From assembly GCA_965215855.1 (NCBI GenBank), contig CBDCER010000003.1, positions 2,480,001 to 2,544,000 of the forward strand: a stretch of DNA of 64,000 bases, read 5' to 3'. The position numbers and the translations under genes are program-made. The notes beneath the pieces are model-generated. The model was given only the letters and a program-made list of their open reading frames with translations, was not told where the DNA came from and searched no databases. This document shows positions 17,757 to 27,451 of the stretch, one piece after another. Every line of letters begins with the position of its first letter. Position 1 is the first letter of the stretch. The DNA is from J027 sp965215855. Lineage in GTDB: Bacteria; Chloroflexota; Anaerolineae; Aggregatilineales; J027.

Positions 17757-20700
17757 ATGCGAAGAAAATCGTTGTTATTGAGTATAGTGATGCTGGTCGC
17801 CATTGCGGTTCTGTTGACAGGATCAGACGATGTGCGTTCACAGGATGCGGACGAGGTAGCGCCCCAGGTCATCGACGTCTGGCCACTGCCCGGCGTGGAG
17901 CTATCACCTGATGAAAGTCTAACAGTTACCTTTAATCAGGCAATGGATCAGGAAACTGTGGAAACTGCATTCAATGTCCAACCAGCGTTGACTGGCTCGT
18001 TTGCTTGGTCAGACGCACGGACAGTGGATTTCTTGCCAGATGGAGGCTGGCAACGTGCTACCGAATATGCGGTGATGATCAACCAAACGGCGCGGGCCGT
18101 TAATGGTCTGATGCTGGAAGACACCGTGCTATTCGAGGTCAAGACGGTTGGCCCGCTGGAGGTGGCGGCGATTGTGCCCGATGCTGGTGCTGAAGGTGTA
18201 GCTGCCGATGCGTGGATTGTGGTGACTTTCAATCGCCCGGTTGTGCCCTTAGTATCGACAGAGCAGTTGGACGACTTGCCGACGCCCATCGAGATTGATC
18301 CGCCAGTTGAGGGTGCCGGCGAATGGCTGAATACCTCGATCTATGTTTTCAATCCAGCAGAAGCGTTGCGTGGCGGCACAAACTATACTGTGCGTGTGCC
18401 AGCCGGTTTAATCGCAGTGGATGGCGCTGAACTGGGTGAGGATTTCTCGTGGTCGTTCCGCACACTGCCGCCGCAAATTTTGAGCGTGTCGCCGGGTTCT
18501 GGTTCAGATGACGTATTGTTGGAGCGTAATATCCAGGTGCGTTTCAGCCAGCCGATGGAGAAAGCCAGCACCGAGACCGCTTTTGCGTTAATTTATAACG
18601 GCCAGCCAGTTGCAGGGACGATTGATTGGCAAAGCAACGACACGACCCTCATCTTTACTCCCGTCGAAAATTTGGTCATCGACTCGCTGTATTTAATTAC
18701 TGTTGCAGATACGGCACGCAGCGCAGGCGGTGAAGCCAACTTAACTGATGGCTATTCAGGGTCATTCCGTACCGTTCCTTATCCGGGTGTACGGAACACC
18801 TCGCCGAATAATGGTCAACGAGAGGTATATCCCGGCAGCGGCGCGACAATCTACTTCCGTTCGCTAATGAATACCGACACGCTGGAAGGCAAGGTGGTAA
18901 TTTCGCCGGAAACTGAATGGCTGCCGGAAACCTGGGGCAACGATGCGCTTCATTTGCGCTTTGTGTCGATGCCCAACACCATCTATACCATTACGTTACT
19001 GGCTGGTGCTGAGGATATTTACGGCAACGCTATCGAGACAGACTACACTTTCAGCTATACCACAGGCGATATCGCAACCTGGGCGTATCCCATCTTCAGT
19101 TGGGGTGAAGCCATCTTGCAAACGGGGGCACATCGCCAGGATACGCGCATGTCGCTGATGGTCAGTGGTCAGCCGGAGGTTGAGTTCTGGCTGTATACAA
19201 TTGATGAGGATGAAATCCCGGCTGTCATTCGCAGGACGGTTGAGCATGGCGGTTACTACTATTACTACGACGAAGACGAGGATTTCTTCTGGGTCAAAGA
19301 TAGTAACCTGCTGCGGCGCTGGACTCAGACCTTTGATTCTGGGGGCATCGAAGGTGTTCCCAAAGAGGTGTTGTTGGCTTCAATGATGGGTGGCGCGCTG
19401 CCGAATGGTACGTACTGGCTCGTCATTGAAATGCCAGAACGCTATGGTGATGATCGAGAAATTTACCAGTTCCCGTTGTCAGTAGTGACGGCTAATCTGA
19501 CCGTTAAACGTGCGCCCGATGAGACAATGGTGTGGGTGACTGATATGCCTACCAGCAACCCAGTACAGGAAACCACCGTGTCAATCTATCATCGTGGCGA
19601 GATGGTGGCGCGGGGGCAGACTGATAGTGAGGGGATCTTCCGTTTTCCGGTTGATTTGGGCGAGTATGCTGGGTTCGATTATATCGAAGCTGAAGGTGCA
19701 GGCGCTTATGGTGTTTGGTATAGCTACAACGCTGACCGTTTACCCACTGAGCAGCAGTATCTTTATACTGACCGCCCCATCTATCGTCCGGGCGAAACAG
19801 TTTACTTCCGGGGTGTGCTGCGAGATCGTGTAGATATGACCTATAGTGTGCCGAATCGGAGTCTTGCGAATGTTGTCATAATGGCTCCTGATGGGCAACA
19901 GCTCTTTTCCGAACAAGTGCCTATGACCGAATTTGGTACATTCAGTGGCGAATTGGTATTGCCGGAGGATGTTGCAATTGGCGATGCCATCATCAACGTG
20001 GAAGGTATCTGGCTCTATTTCCAGATTGCTGAGTTCCGTGTGCCAGAGTTTGAAGTCGGGGTAACGGCTCAACAGGATCCGATTTTCCAGGGTGAAACGC
20101 TCAACGCTATTGCTGAAGCCTCGTACTATTTTGGCGGTGGAGTGAGCAATGCCGAAGTCTACTGGAGTGCTTATGCCTTCCCGACATTCTTCAACTACAC
20201 GGGGCCTGGGCGCTACAGTTTCTATAATGAGGAAGCGGAATATTTCTATTCAACCTACATCGGCGATGGCAGCGGCACAACTGATAGTAGCGGGCGATTC
20301 GTGATTTCTACGGATAACACGCGCATCGCCACACCGCGCCCGATGACTATCACTGTGGAAGCGTCGGTGACAGATGAGAGTTACCAGTCCATCAGCGGGC
20401 GGACAAGTATCACAGCCCATCCGGCGAATGTCTATGTCGGGCTGCGTTCGGATCGTTATTTCGGGCGCGAAGGCCAGCCGATGAATATTGAGTTAGTCGC
20501 CGTCGATATTGACAGTGTGCCACTGGCAGACAAGCAGGTCGAGTTGACTGTGGTCGAGGTGCGCTGGTCGCGGACGCCCATCGAAGGCCAGTTTGGTCGC
20601 TATTCCTGGACGCAGGAAATCATCGAAGTCGAGACCACCAGTATTCGTACCGATGAGGATGGTAAAGCCAGCTATGAATTCACGCCGCCCAACGCTGGTA

Positions 20701-23687
20701 TATTCAGGGTAAGGGCGACGGCACACGATGAGTACGAACGTACCAACAGCAGTACGTTGCGTTTCTGGGTGATGGGCCAGCGTCCCGTCTGGTGGGGCGA
20801 GCCATCACAGACGATTGACCTGGTGGCTGATAAAGATACCTATCAGCCGGGCGACGTGGCGCAAATCCTCATCCCCATTCCTTTCCAGGGGCGTTCGACG
20901 GTGTTGGTCAGTGCGGAGCGGGCTGGTATCATGTCACATGAGGTCATTCAGGTCGAGGGTTCAACACTGCTCTATGAATTACCTATCACCGAAGATTTTG
21001 TGCCGATGGTGCATTTCTCAGTGACGTTGGTGAAGGGTATTGATGAGGAGAGTCTGAATCCTGATTTCCGCATCGGAACTATTGCGCTCGAAGTGGAGCC
21101 GGTACAGCAACGGTTGACCGTCACCGTGACGCCTTCGTCCACGCGCATTCAACCTGGCGAAACACTGACATTTGATGTGGAAGTGACGGACGTTGAAGGT
21201 AATCCAGTCCAGGCTGAAATTGGACTGGTGTTGACAGACAAAGCTATTCTGTCGTTGGCTCCGGCTAATAGTGGCACGCTGGAAGACACGTATTATAGCT
21301 GGCAGCCAAATCATGTCTATACATCTATTTCCATCACGGCACTGCTAGATCGCGTGACAGATGACACGATTGGCGTGGAGCGAGAGGAACGAGATGGGGA
21401 TTTTGATGATGGTGTTGTCATGGAATCTGCGGCTGATGAAGCCTATGCGCCAGCCGCTCCGGAAGCTGTCGGTGAAGCGCAGGGGATGGGCGGTGGTGGT
21501 GATGCAGCGCCAGAAGTCACAGTTCGTGAGGATTTCCAGCAGACGCCGCTGTGGGAAGCACATGTGGTTACAGATGAGACCGGCCATGCCACAGTATCGG
21601 TAGATATGCCTGATAATCTGACGACCTGGACCCTAGATGCTCGTGCGTTGACGGTCCAGACCGAGGTTGGGCAGGCGACTACGGATGTCGTGACAACACT
21701 GCCGTTGCTAGTGCGTCCAGTGACGCCGCGTTTCCTAGTGGTGGGGGATCGTGTGCATCTTGCCAGTGTCATCAATAACAATACTGACGAGGAGCAGACT
21801 GTCGAGGCTACTTTGCTGGTTGAGGGTGTTGACCTGGAGAGTCAGGCCACGCAGTCAGTCACAATTCCGGCGGGTTCACGAGCACGGGTTGAGTGGATGG
21901 CAGTTGCTCAGGATGTGCCGTATGTCGATTTGACGTTCATTGCAATCGGGGCAGATGGCTATCAGGATGCCACCAAGCCCACACTAGCAACTGGCCCAGA
22001 CGGTACGATTCCTGTATATCGCTACACGGCTCCCGATCATGTGGGGACCGGCGGTGTTTTGCGCGAAGGCGGCGCACGCACCGAAGGCATTAGCTTGCCA
22101 ACACGCTTGCTAGATACGTCGCAAGGCGAACTCGTGATCCATGTCGATCCCTCGTTGGCGGTGACGACCATCGACTCGATGGACTATCTGTGGAATTATC
22201 CGCATCAGTGCATCGAGCAAACCGTCAGCCGTTTCCTACCGAATGTAATGACCTACCGGGCACTGAAAGACCTGAACATTAGTGATCCTGAGTTGGAAGC
22301 TGATCTCTATATCGCGTTGGAGTTCGCCCTGGAACGGCTGACCCGTGAGCAAAATCCGGATGGTGGTTGGGGTTGGTTCTCTGGCATGGACAGCAATCCA
22401 TTGGTGACAGCCTACGCGGTGTTGGGCTTAATCGAAGCGCGGGATGCTGGATTCGAGGTCGATCAAGCGATGATTGACCGTGCCCTGAATTTCGTGCAAC
22501 ACGACTATATCCGCCCGAATGTGGAAACGTCCCGCTGGCGACTGAATCGGCAGGCATTCTACTTCTATGTACTGGCGCGGGATGGTAAGGGTAGCCTGGA
22601 CGATTTTAACGCGTTGCTCGAATGGCGCTTGAATATGTCCTATATGAGTCGGGCTTATCTGTTGATGGCCTATCACGAGCTTTTCCCAAATGATCCGGCG
22701 GTGAATGATCTCATCAGCGACCTGAACACGGCGGCGATTATTTCGTCCACTGGAGCGCACTGGGAAGAAGAGTGGTTGGATTGGTGGAACTGGACCAGCA
22801 ACACACGCACGACAGCCGTGATTCTGAATGCGTTGGTTCGCACTGATCCTGATAGTGAATTACTACCGAATGCAGTGCGTTGGTTGATGGTAGCGCGACG
22901 TGGCGATCATTGGGAAACTACTCAAGAAACCGCCTGGGCAGTCATGGCGTTGACCGATTGGATGGTGTTGACTGGTGAACTGGAAGGTAACTATACCTAT
23001 GATGTCGCACTCAACCGTGAAGGGCTGGCTGAAGGTACAGTTACGCCCGATACAGTGCGCGATGGGCAGGTATTGCGTGTGGCAGTTAGTGATTTGCTGC
23101 TGGATGAGGTCAATCGCCTGGTCTTTGTGCGCGATGAAGGCCCCGGCGTCTTGTACTACACGGCTCACATGAACTTGCGTCTATATGCGTCTGAGGTGGA
23201 TGCGTTGAACCGAGGTGTTATGGTCAACCGGGAATACTTCATAGACGGTGACCGCGATAATCCTGTCACTAGTGCCGTTGTAGGTGATGTGGTCACGGTA
23301 CGGCTGACGATCACACTGACGCAGGATGTGTACTATTTCGTGCTGGAAGATCCCATTCCAGCCGGTACAGAACCGGTGGATACATCGCTATTGACGACGA
23401 GTCAGTTTGCTGATGGCCCCTCGCTGCGACCCGTGGGCGATGAATGGTTCTGGTATTGGGGCTGGTGGTTGTTTGATCGTACTGAAATGCGTGACGAGCA
23501 AGTCAATCTCTATGCTGATTTTCTGCCGCGTGGCACCTATGTCTATACCTATCAGATTCGGGCTAGTGTCCCTGGTGAATTCCAGACTATGCCTGCCGAA
23601 GGCTATGCCTTCTACTTCCCAGAGGTGTTTGGCCGTACCAAAGGCATGTTGTTCACCGTTTCTTCGCCTGAAGCCAGCGTCGAATAA
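17757..23687 (+). CDS. Exported alpha-2-macroglobulin-like protein with intact thioester
   Basis: 1976 residues from ATG 17757 (GGAGG 5 nt upstream; an in-frame ATG at 17745 contains that RBS). Signal peptide MRRKSLLLSIV and onward, with no lipobox Cys. Three to four bacterial Ig-like (Big_5) modules (VTFNQAMD, VTFNRPVV, VRFSQPME) precede MG domains, including the YLYTDRPIYRPGETVYFRG signature. A Gly-rich bait-like stretch (GMGGGGDAAPE) precedes TPLWEA. The thioester motif CIEQ begins at Cys1485. A terpenoid-toroid domain and receptor-like C-terminus follow. Expected role: trapping foreign proteases at the cell surface. The usual pbpC partner is absent. Confidence 0.93.
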   Translation: MRRKSLLLSIVMLVAIAVLLTGSDDVRSQDADEVAPQVIDVWPLPGVELSPDESLTVTFNQAMDQETVETAFNVQPALTGSFAWSDARTVDFLPDGGWQRATEYAVMINQTARAVNGLMLEDTVLFEVKTVGPLEVAAIVPDAGAEGVAADAWIVVTFNRPVVPLVSTEQLDDLPTPIEIDPPVEGAGEWLNTSIYVFNPAEALRGGTNYTVRVPAGLIAVDGAELGEDFSWSFRTLPPQILSVSPGSGSDDVLLERNIQVRFSQPMEKASTETAFALIYNGQPVAGTIDWQSNDTTLIFTPVENLVIDSLYLITVADTARSAGGEANLTDGYSGSFRTVPYPGVRNTSPNNGQREVYPGSGATIYFRSLMNTDTLEGKVVISPETEWLPETWGNDALHLRFVSMPNTIYTITLLAGAEDIYGNAIETDYTFSYTTGDIATWAYPIFSWGEAILQTGAHRQDTRMSLMVSGQPEVEFWLYTIDEDEIPAVIRRTVEHGGYYYYYDEDEDFFWVKDSNLLRRWTQTFDSGGIEGVPKEVLLASMMGGALPNGTYWLVIEMPERYGDDREIYQFPLSVVTANLTVKRAPDETMVWVTDMPTSNPVQETTVSIYHRGEMVARGQTDSEGIFRFPVDLGEYAGFDYIEAEGAGAYGVWYSYNADRLPTEQQYLYTDRPIYRPGETVYFRGVLRDRVDMTYSVPNRSLANVVIMAPDGQQLFSEQVPMTEFGTFSGELVLPEDVAIGDAIINVEGIWLYFQIAEFRVPEFEVGVTAQQDPIFQGETLNAIAEASYYFGGGVSNAEVYWSAYAFPTFFNYTGPGRYSFYNEEAEYFYSTYIGDGSGTTDSSGRFVISTDNTRIATPRPMTITVEASVTDESYQSISGRTSITAHPANVYVGLRSDRYFGREGQPMNIELVAVDIDSVPLADKQVELTVVEVRWSRTPIEGQFGRYSWTQEIIEVETTSIRTDEDGKASYEFTPPNAGIFRVRATAHDEYERTNSSTLRFWVMGQRPVWWGEPSQTIDLVADKDTYQPGDVAQILIPIPFQGRSTVLVSAERAGIMSHEVIQVEGSTLLYELPITEDFVPMVHFSVTLVKGIDEESLNPDFRIGTIALEVEPVQQRLTVTVTPSSTRIQPGETLTFDVEVTDVEGNPVQAEIGLVLTDKAILSLAPANSGTLEDTYYSWQPNHVYTSISITALLDRVTDDTIGVEREERDGDFDDGVVMESAADEAYAPAAPEAVGEAQGMGGGGDAAPEVTVREDFQQTPLWEAHVVTDETGHATVSVDMPDNLTTWTLDARALTVQTEVGQATTDVVTTLPLLVRPVTPRFLVVGDRVHLASVINNNTDEEQTVEATLLVEGVDLESQATQSVTIPAGSRARVEWMAVAQDVPYVDLTFIAIGADGYQDATKPTLATGPDGTIPVYRYTAPDHVGTGGVLREGGARTEGISLPTRLLDTSQGELVIHVDPSLAVTTIDSMDYLWNYPHQCIEQTVSRFLPNVMTYRALKDLNISDPELEADLYIALEFALERLTREQNPDGGWGWFSGMDSNPLVTAYAVLGLIEARDAGFEVDQAMIDRALNFVQHDYIRPNVETSRWRLNRQAFYFYVLARDGKGSLDDFNALLEWRLNMSYMSRAYLLMAYHELFPNDPAVNDLISDLNTAAIISSTGAHWEEEWLDWWNWTSNTRTTAVILNALVRTDPDSELLPNAVRWLMVARRGDHWETTQETAWAVMALTDWMVLTGELEGNYTYDVALNREGLAEGTVTPDTVRDGQVLRVAVSDLLLDEVNRLVFVRDEGPGVLYYTAHMNLRLYASEVDALNRGVMVNREYFIDGDRDNPVTSAVVGDVVTVRLTITLTQDVYYFVLEDPIPAGTEPVDTSLLTTSQFADGPSLRPVGDEWFWYWGWWLFDRTEMRDEQVNLYADFLPRGTYVYTYQIRASVPGEFQTMPAEGYAFYFPEVFGRTKGMLFTVSSPEASVE

Positions 23688-23712
23688 CGTATCGTACACC
23701 GTTGTTTACACA

Positions 23713-23749
23713 ACACTCGCAGGTCACGCCCGGCCTGCGGGTGTTTTTT
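23713..23749 (+). terminator. Rho-independent terminator after the alpha-2-macroglobulin gene
   Basis: An 11-bp stem ACACTCGCAGG/CCTGCGGGTGT (one T-G wobble) with a 10-nt loop, running straight into TTTTTT. Confidence 0.9.
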
Positions 23750-23750
23750 G

Positions 23751-23779
23751 TTGACAGGTCTACAATCGGGGTAGAATAT
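23751..23779 (+). promoter_or_regulatory. Likely sigma-70-type promoter of degV
   Basis: TTGACA at 23751-23756, followed by TAGAAT (spacing 15) or GAATAT (spacing 17), just after the preceding terminator and 35-40 bp before the degV ATG. Confidence 0.55.
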
Positions 23780-23813
23780 CAATCCGATTAGGCATCAGGG
23801 AAGGAAGTTCTTA

Positions 23814-24665
23814 ATGGGACATGCGATTGCGATTGTGACAGACAGCACCAGCGATATACCGGTAGAGATTGTGGCTGAACGCAATATTCATATTGTCGCC
23901 CAACACATTATCTGGGGTACGGAAAGTTATCTGGATGGCATAGAATTGCCTGTCGATCAGTTTTACGGACGGCTGGCGACGGATAACGTGTTGCCTAAGA
24001 CTTCGCAGGCATCTGTGGCCGATTTCGTTAATGGTTATCAGAAAGCACGGGAGGCCGACAACGCTGAATCCGTTGTGTGTATCACCCTCTCAGCGGATCT
24101 CAGCGGGACATATAACTCAGCGATTCAGGCGGCAGCACAGGTGGATTTTCCGGTGCAGGTGATTGATGCGCGGATTGCCTCAATGCCGTTGGGCTTTGTG
24201 GTGATGGAGGCCGCTGATGCGCGGGATGCGGGTGGCTCACTAGATGATATTGTTCAGGCGGTGCGGGCAGCAGTCCCCAACGTACAAATTTACTTTACTG
24301 TTGCTAATCTGGAATTCTTACATCGCAGTGGGCGTGTAAGTGCCGCCAAGCGGTTGTTTGGAGACGCGCTCAAAATTAAGCCTCTTTTATATGTGAATGA
24401 AGGTACAATTGAAGCTAAAGAGAGCGTCCGTACACGCAGACGTGTGATTCGACGGATTCTGGACATCACAGCTCAGGATGCTGAAAATCGTGAGTTCAAG
24501 CGGCTGGGGGTAATACACGGCGCAGCGTTGGATGATGCTGAAGCCTTGCGTCAGACATTGCAGAGCCAGTTTAATCATAACAAAATCTATTTGAACAGTT
24601 GTTGCTCTGCGATTGGCGTGCATGTGGGGCCGGGCGTCATCGGGATTGCTTATCAACTCGCGTGA
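23814..24665 (+). CDS. degV: DegV family fatty-acid-binding protein
   Basis: 283 residues. N-terminal EDD-fold signature AIVTDSTSDIP, PKTSQ loop (about residue 63), ITLSADLSGTYNSA, and a C-terminal IGVHVGPGVIGIAY, all typical of DegV/FakB. These proteins bind a fatty acid and can present it to a FakA kinase; no fakA is in the window. AAGGAAG lies before the ATG. The ybaK-like gene starts 13 bp downstream, so they are probably co-transcribed. Confidence 0.93.
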   Translation: MGHAIAIVTDSTSDIPVEIVAERNIHIVAQHIIWGTESYLDGIELPVDQFYGRLATDNVLPKTSQASVADFVNGYQKAREADNAESVVCITLSADLSGTYNSAIQAAAQVDFPVQVIDARIASMPLGFVVMEAADARDAGGSLDDIVQAVRAAVPNVQIYFTVANLEFLHRSGRVSAAKRLFGDALKIKPLLYVNEGTIEAKESVRTRRRVIRRILDITAQDAENREFKRLGVIHGAALDDAEALRQTLQSQFNHNKIYLNSCCSAIGVHVGPGVIGIAYQLA

Positions 24666-24678
24666 AAGGGAATACATC

Positions 24679-25161
24679 ATGGACTCATTGACACCTGCCG
24701 ATGTACAGGCAGCATTAAAAGCACAGGGACTTGATATTCAGGTGCGGACATTCGATACTTCAACCGCGACATCTGAACAAGCGGCTGAGAGTATCGGAAC
24801 TTCATTGGGTAGTATAGTCAAGAGCATCGTATTGATGGTGAATGGTGACCCGATTGTGGTGCTGGCATCTGGTGATCAGAAAATAGACACGCGCAAAATT
24901 GCTACTCTATTTGGGGTAGGGCGCAAGAAGGTCAAGATTGCCAAGCCTGATGAATGTCTGACACACGCGGGTTATACACCGGGCGGAGTGCCGCCGCTGG
25001 GACATCGTCAGATCCTCCCGATTTATATCGACAGGACACTTTCACGCTTTGAAACGGTTTATGCGGCAGCGGGGTCGCCAAATAGCATTTTCCCCATTGC
25101 TTATGCACGGTTGGTTGCTGTGACAAGCGGCATGGTGGAAGACCTTGTTATACAAACATAG
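24679..25161 (+). CDS. YbaK/aminoacyl-tRNA deacylase domain protein
   Basis: 160 residues from ATG 24679, preceded by GAAAGGG; the open frame extends upstream into degV but without a better start. It is a single YbaK/ProX editing domain: TSEQAAESIGTSLGSIVKSIV at about 30-50 contains the conserved lysine after IGTSLG, then GDQKIDTRKIATLFG and TPGGVPPLGH, the family's ligand loop. Such proteins hydrolyse mischarged tRNA (for example Cys- or Ala-tRNAPro) in trans. The exact substrate cannot be read from the sequence. Confidence 0.9.
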   Translation: MDSLTPADVQAALKAQGLDIQVRTFDTSTATSEQAAESIGTSLGSIVKSIVLMVNGDPIVVLASGDQKIDTRKIATLFGVGRKKVKIAKPDECLTHAGYTPGGVPPLGHRQILPIYIDRTLSRFETVYAAAGSPNSIFPIAYARLVAVTSGMVEDLVIQT

Positions 25162-25176
25162 GATCAGGACAGATCG

Positions 25177-27165
25177 TTGGTCAGTTTTCTGGAATTTTCG
25201 AACGAAATTCTCTCAATTGCCATTGTTATCATCTCGATATCAATGTTGCTCTATAATCTCACGCGCAATGTGCGAGATCGTGTTACGCGGGCCTCCAGTA
25301 TTTTGCTGGGGTGTGTGACGCTGGCTTATATCGCAGATGTGTTCATTGCACTAGAACCCGGCCAACATGCTTTAGAAAATTGGTTTCGGGTGCAATGGAT
25401 AGGTGTGGGGTTGGTTCCGGCGGCGTTATTTCACCTTTCAGATGCGTTGCTGGCGACGACAGGGCTGGTCTCACGTGGGCGACGCCGCAAAGCTGTGCGG
25501 GTGTTGTATATTATTGGGGCATTGTTAGTGCTGGCGGCAGTATGGACCGATTTAGTGATTTATGAATTGGTCAAAGAACCTGTCTGGCACATGCAATCGG
25601 GGCCGTTGTTTGCCGTGTATTTGGTGTATTTCGTGCTGGCATCCAGTGTGGCACTGTCGAACGTGGTGCGAGCCTGGCGACGTTGTCTGACTACGACGAC
25701 CCGTCGTCGGATGACGTATTTACTGGCGGCTTTTTTGACACCAGCCTGGGGTATTTTCCCTTATTCATTACTATTTTCGGCACTCTCATCCGGGTTGGAT
25801 GCTATTTCGGAAATCTGGCTGTGGTTAATTTTCAACGTCGCCAACCTAGCGGTGCTAGCGATGCTAGCATTTATGGCCTACCCACTTTCATTTTTTGGAG
25901 CTTATAAACCAGATCGCGTGGTCAAGGCCGAGTTACTGCAGTTTATGTTGCGTGGCCCATTGACAGGCGTGGTAATTGTGGCTGTCATTCAATCCTTCCC
26001 ACGCATCTCAACTGTGTTGGGGGTCGAAGGGCAAGAGTTTATGACCTTTGCGGCGGTTGGCGCTGTGTTGTGTTTGCAGTGGGGAATCACACTGATAATG
26101 CCCTGGCTGGAGAACAACTTGATCTATACGCAGGATCAGCAACAAGCCCGGTTGTTTCAAGAGATTGGCAAGCGGCTAATGACTCGTGCTGATGCTGAAC
26201 AGTTGTTGGAAGCGATTCTAGCTGCCGTATGCGATCAGTTGCGTGTGCCGACAGCCTTCATTGCCTCAATTGATGAGCGTGGGGCACGCCTGGAGCATTA
26301 TACAGGCGACATTACTCCGGGGGCAGAATCCCGATTGGCTGAACAATTGTCAACGGGGCCGTTGCCAGCAGATGTGAAACAACACGGTGGGTTTTTCCGG
26401 TGGCAATCATTTTGGCTAATCCCTTTGCGGCTAGTACCAACCAATACGGTAAATGGACAAATGACGTTATTAGGACTGTTGGGTGTATGGGCACGTTCGA
26501 GTGATGATATACTTCGCGAGGATGAAGAACGGGTTATTCATGCACTCAAAGCACGGGTCATTGAAGTGTTGACTGATATGCGTTTGCAGACTCAGGTTTT
26601 GACGACACTAGAGGGATTGGTGACTGGGCCGTCTACATTGCCTCATACAGCCAGTATCAGCGCATATGGCTATGTATCAATGAATGGCGATGTTCAACAA
26701 CAACCTGATCTCATCCAATTGCGAAAGACGATTGTCGGCAGCCCTGAATTTACGGAGAAGGTCAAGAATGCACTGCGAGATTATTGGGGTGGGCCACACC
26801 TGGTCGAGAGCGATTTGTTGCAATTAGGTGTGGTGGATGAGGCAGCGGCTGAAAATGACGGCAATCGGGTAAATGCTCTTCGCCGAGTGCTGGTGGATGC
26901 GATTGACAGGCTGCGCCCAGAGGGGCAACAAAACTTCACCCGCACGGAATGGATTTTGTATAACATTCTGGAAATGCGCTTTTTGCAAGGTCGCAAGGTG
27001 CGGGATGTGGCGCTGCGGTTGGCAATGAGCCAGGCTGATTTTTATCGCAAACAGCGAGCAGCGATAGAGGAAGTAGCACGGGTGATGGCTGAAATGGAGC
27101 ATCAACATATCGCTGAGGCGGAATCAGAGATCAGTGGGACAGATGTTCATGCTGTATTTCAATAG
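25177..27165 (+). CDS. Membrane sensor: multi-span N-terminus, GAF-like domain, helical HTH-like C-terminus, no kinase
   Basis: 662 residues, TTG start preceded by CAGGAC. About eight hydrophobic spans fill residues 1-310, like the sensory membrane domains of some histidine kinases. A GAF-like domain follows, opening with RLFQEIGKRLMTRADAEQLLEAILAAV-type helices (about 325-470). The last 120 residues contain LYNILEMRFLQGRKVRDVA and LAMSQADFYRKQRAAIEEVA, which look like a helix-turn-helix. No HisKA/HATPase, GGDEF or phosphatase motif is present. It may be a membrane-bound one-component regulator. The orphan OmpR-type regulator downstream is a candidate partner. Confidence 0.7.
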   Translation: MVSFLEFSNEILSIAIVIISISMLLYNLTRNVRDRVTRASSILLGCVTLAYIADVFIALEPGQHALENWFRVQWIGVGLVPAALFHLSDALLATTGLVSRGRRRKAVRVLYIIGALLVLAAVWTDLVIYELVKEPVWHMQSGPLFAVYLVYFVLASSVALSNVVRAWRRCLTTTTRRRMTYLLAAFLTPAWGIFPYSLLFSALSSGLDAISEIWLWLIFNVANLAVLAMLAFMAYPLSFFGAYKPDRVVKAELLQFMLRGPLTGVVIVAVIQSFPRISTVLGVEGQEFMTFAAVGAVLCLQWGITLIMPWLENNLIYTQDQQQARLFQEIGKRLMTRADAEQLLEAILAAVCDQLRVPTAFIASIDERGARLEHYTGDITPGAESRLAEQLSTGPLPADVKQHGGFFRWQSFWLIPLRLVPTNTVNGQMTLLGLLGVWARSSDDILREDEERVIHALKARVIEVLTDMRLQTQVLTTLEGLVTGPSTLPHTASISAYGYVSMNGDVQQQPDLIQLRKTIVGSPEFTEKVKNALRDYWGGPHLVESDLLQLGVVDEAAAENDGNRVNALRRVLVDAIDRLRPEGQQNFTRTEWILYNILEMRFLQGRKVRDVALRLAMSQADFYRKQRAAIEEVARVMAEMEHQHIAEAESEISGTDVHAVFQ

Positions 27166-27451
27166 ATGTTGTTCATATTCAAACCAATGATATGTAGTGA
27201 AGCAAACGTTTCAAACCTATTGGTGTGTTGTTGTTATCTTCATAATATCAATATTGGCAAGAGGTGACGTAATCTCTAACCGATCAACCTGGCTCATTTA
27301 AACAGTAAACTTTCTGTATGATGAATTTGAATCTACCGCAGCTAATCTTCAGGGCCTTCATCAGTAATACCTCACTTGCGCTCAAACTAAATAGCATGGT
27401 AAAGTTTGAAAAGCTCGAATCTTTCAAACAAATGCCTGTGAGGTGACTCCA
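27166..27451. other. Intergenic region upstream of the response regulator
   Basis: About 285 AT-rich bases without a coding frame of note. GAGGTGA at 27439-27445 is the RBS that fixes the regulator start at 27452. No confident promoter was recognised. Confidence 0.5.

Noticed and set aside
18900..22000. Repeats suggestive of a CRISPR or tandem array
   Set aside because: No regularly spaced identical repeats were found here or elsewhere; the internal similarity is protein-domain repetition.
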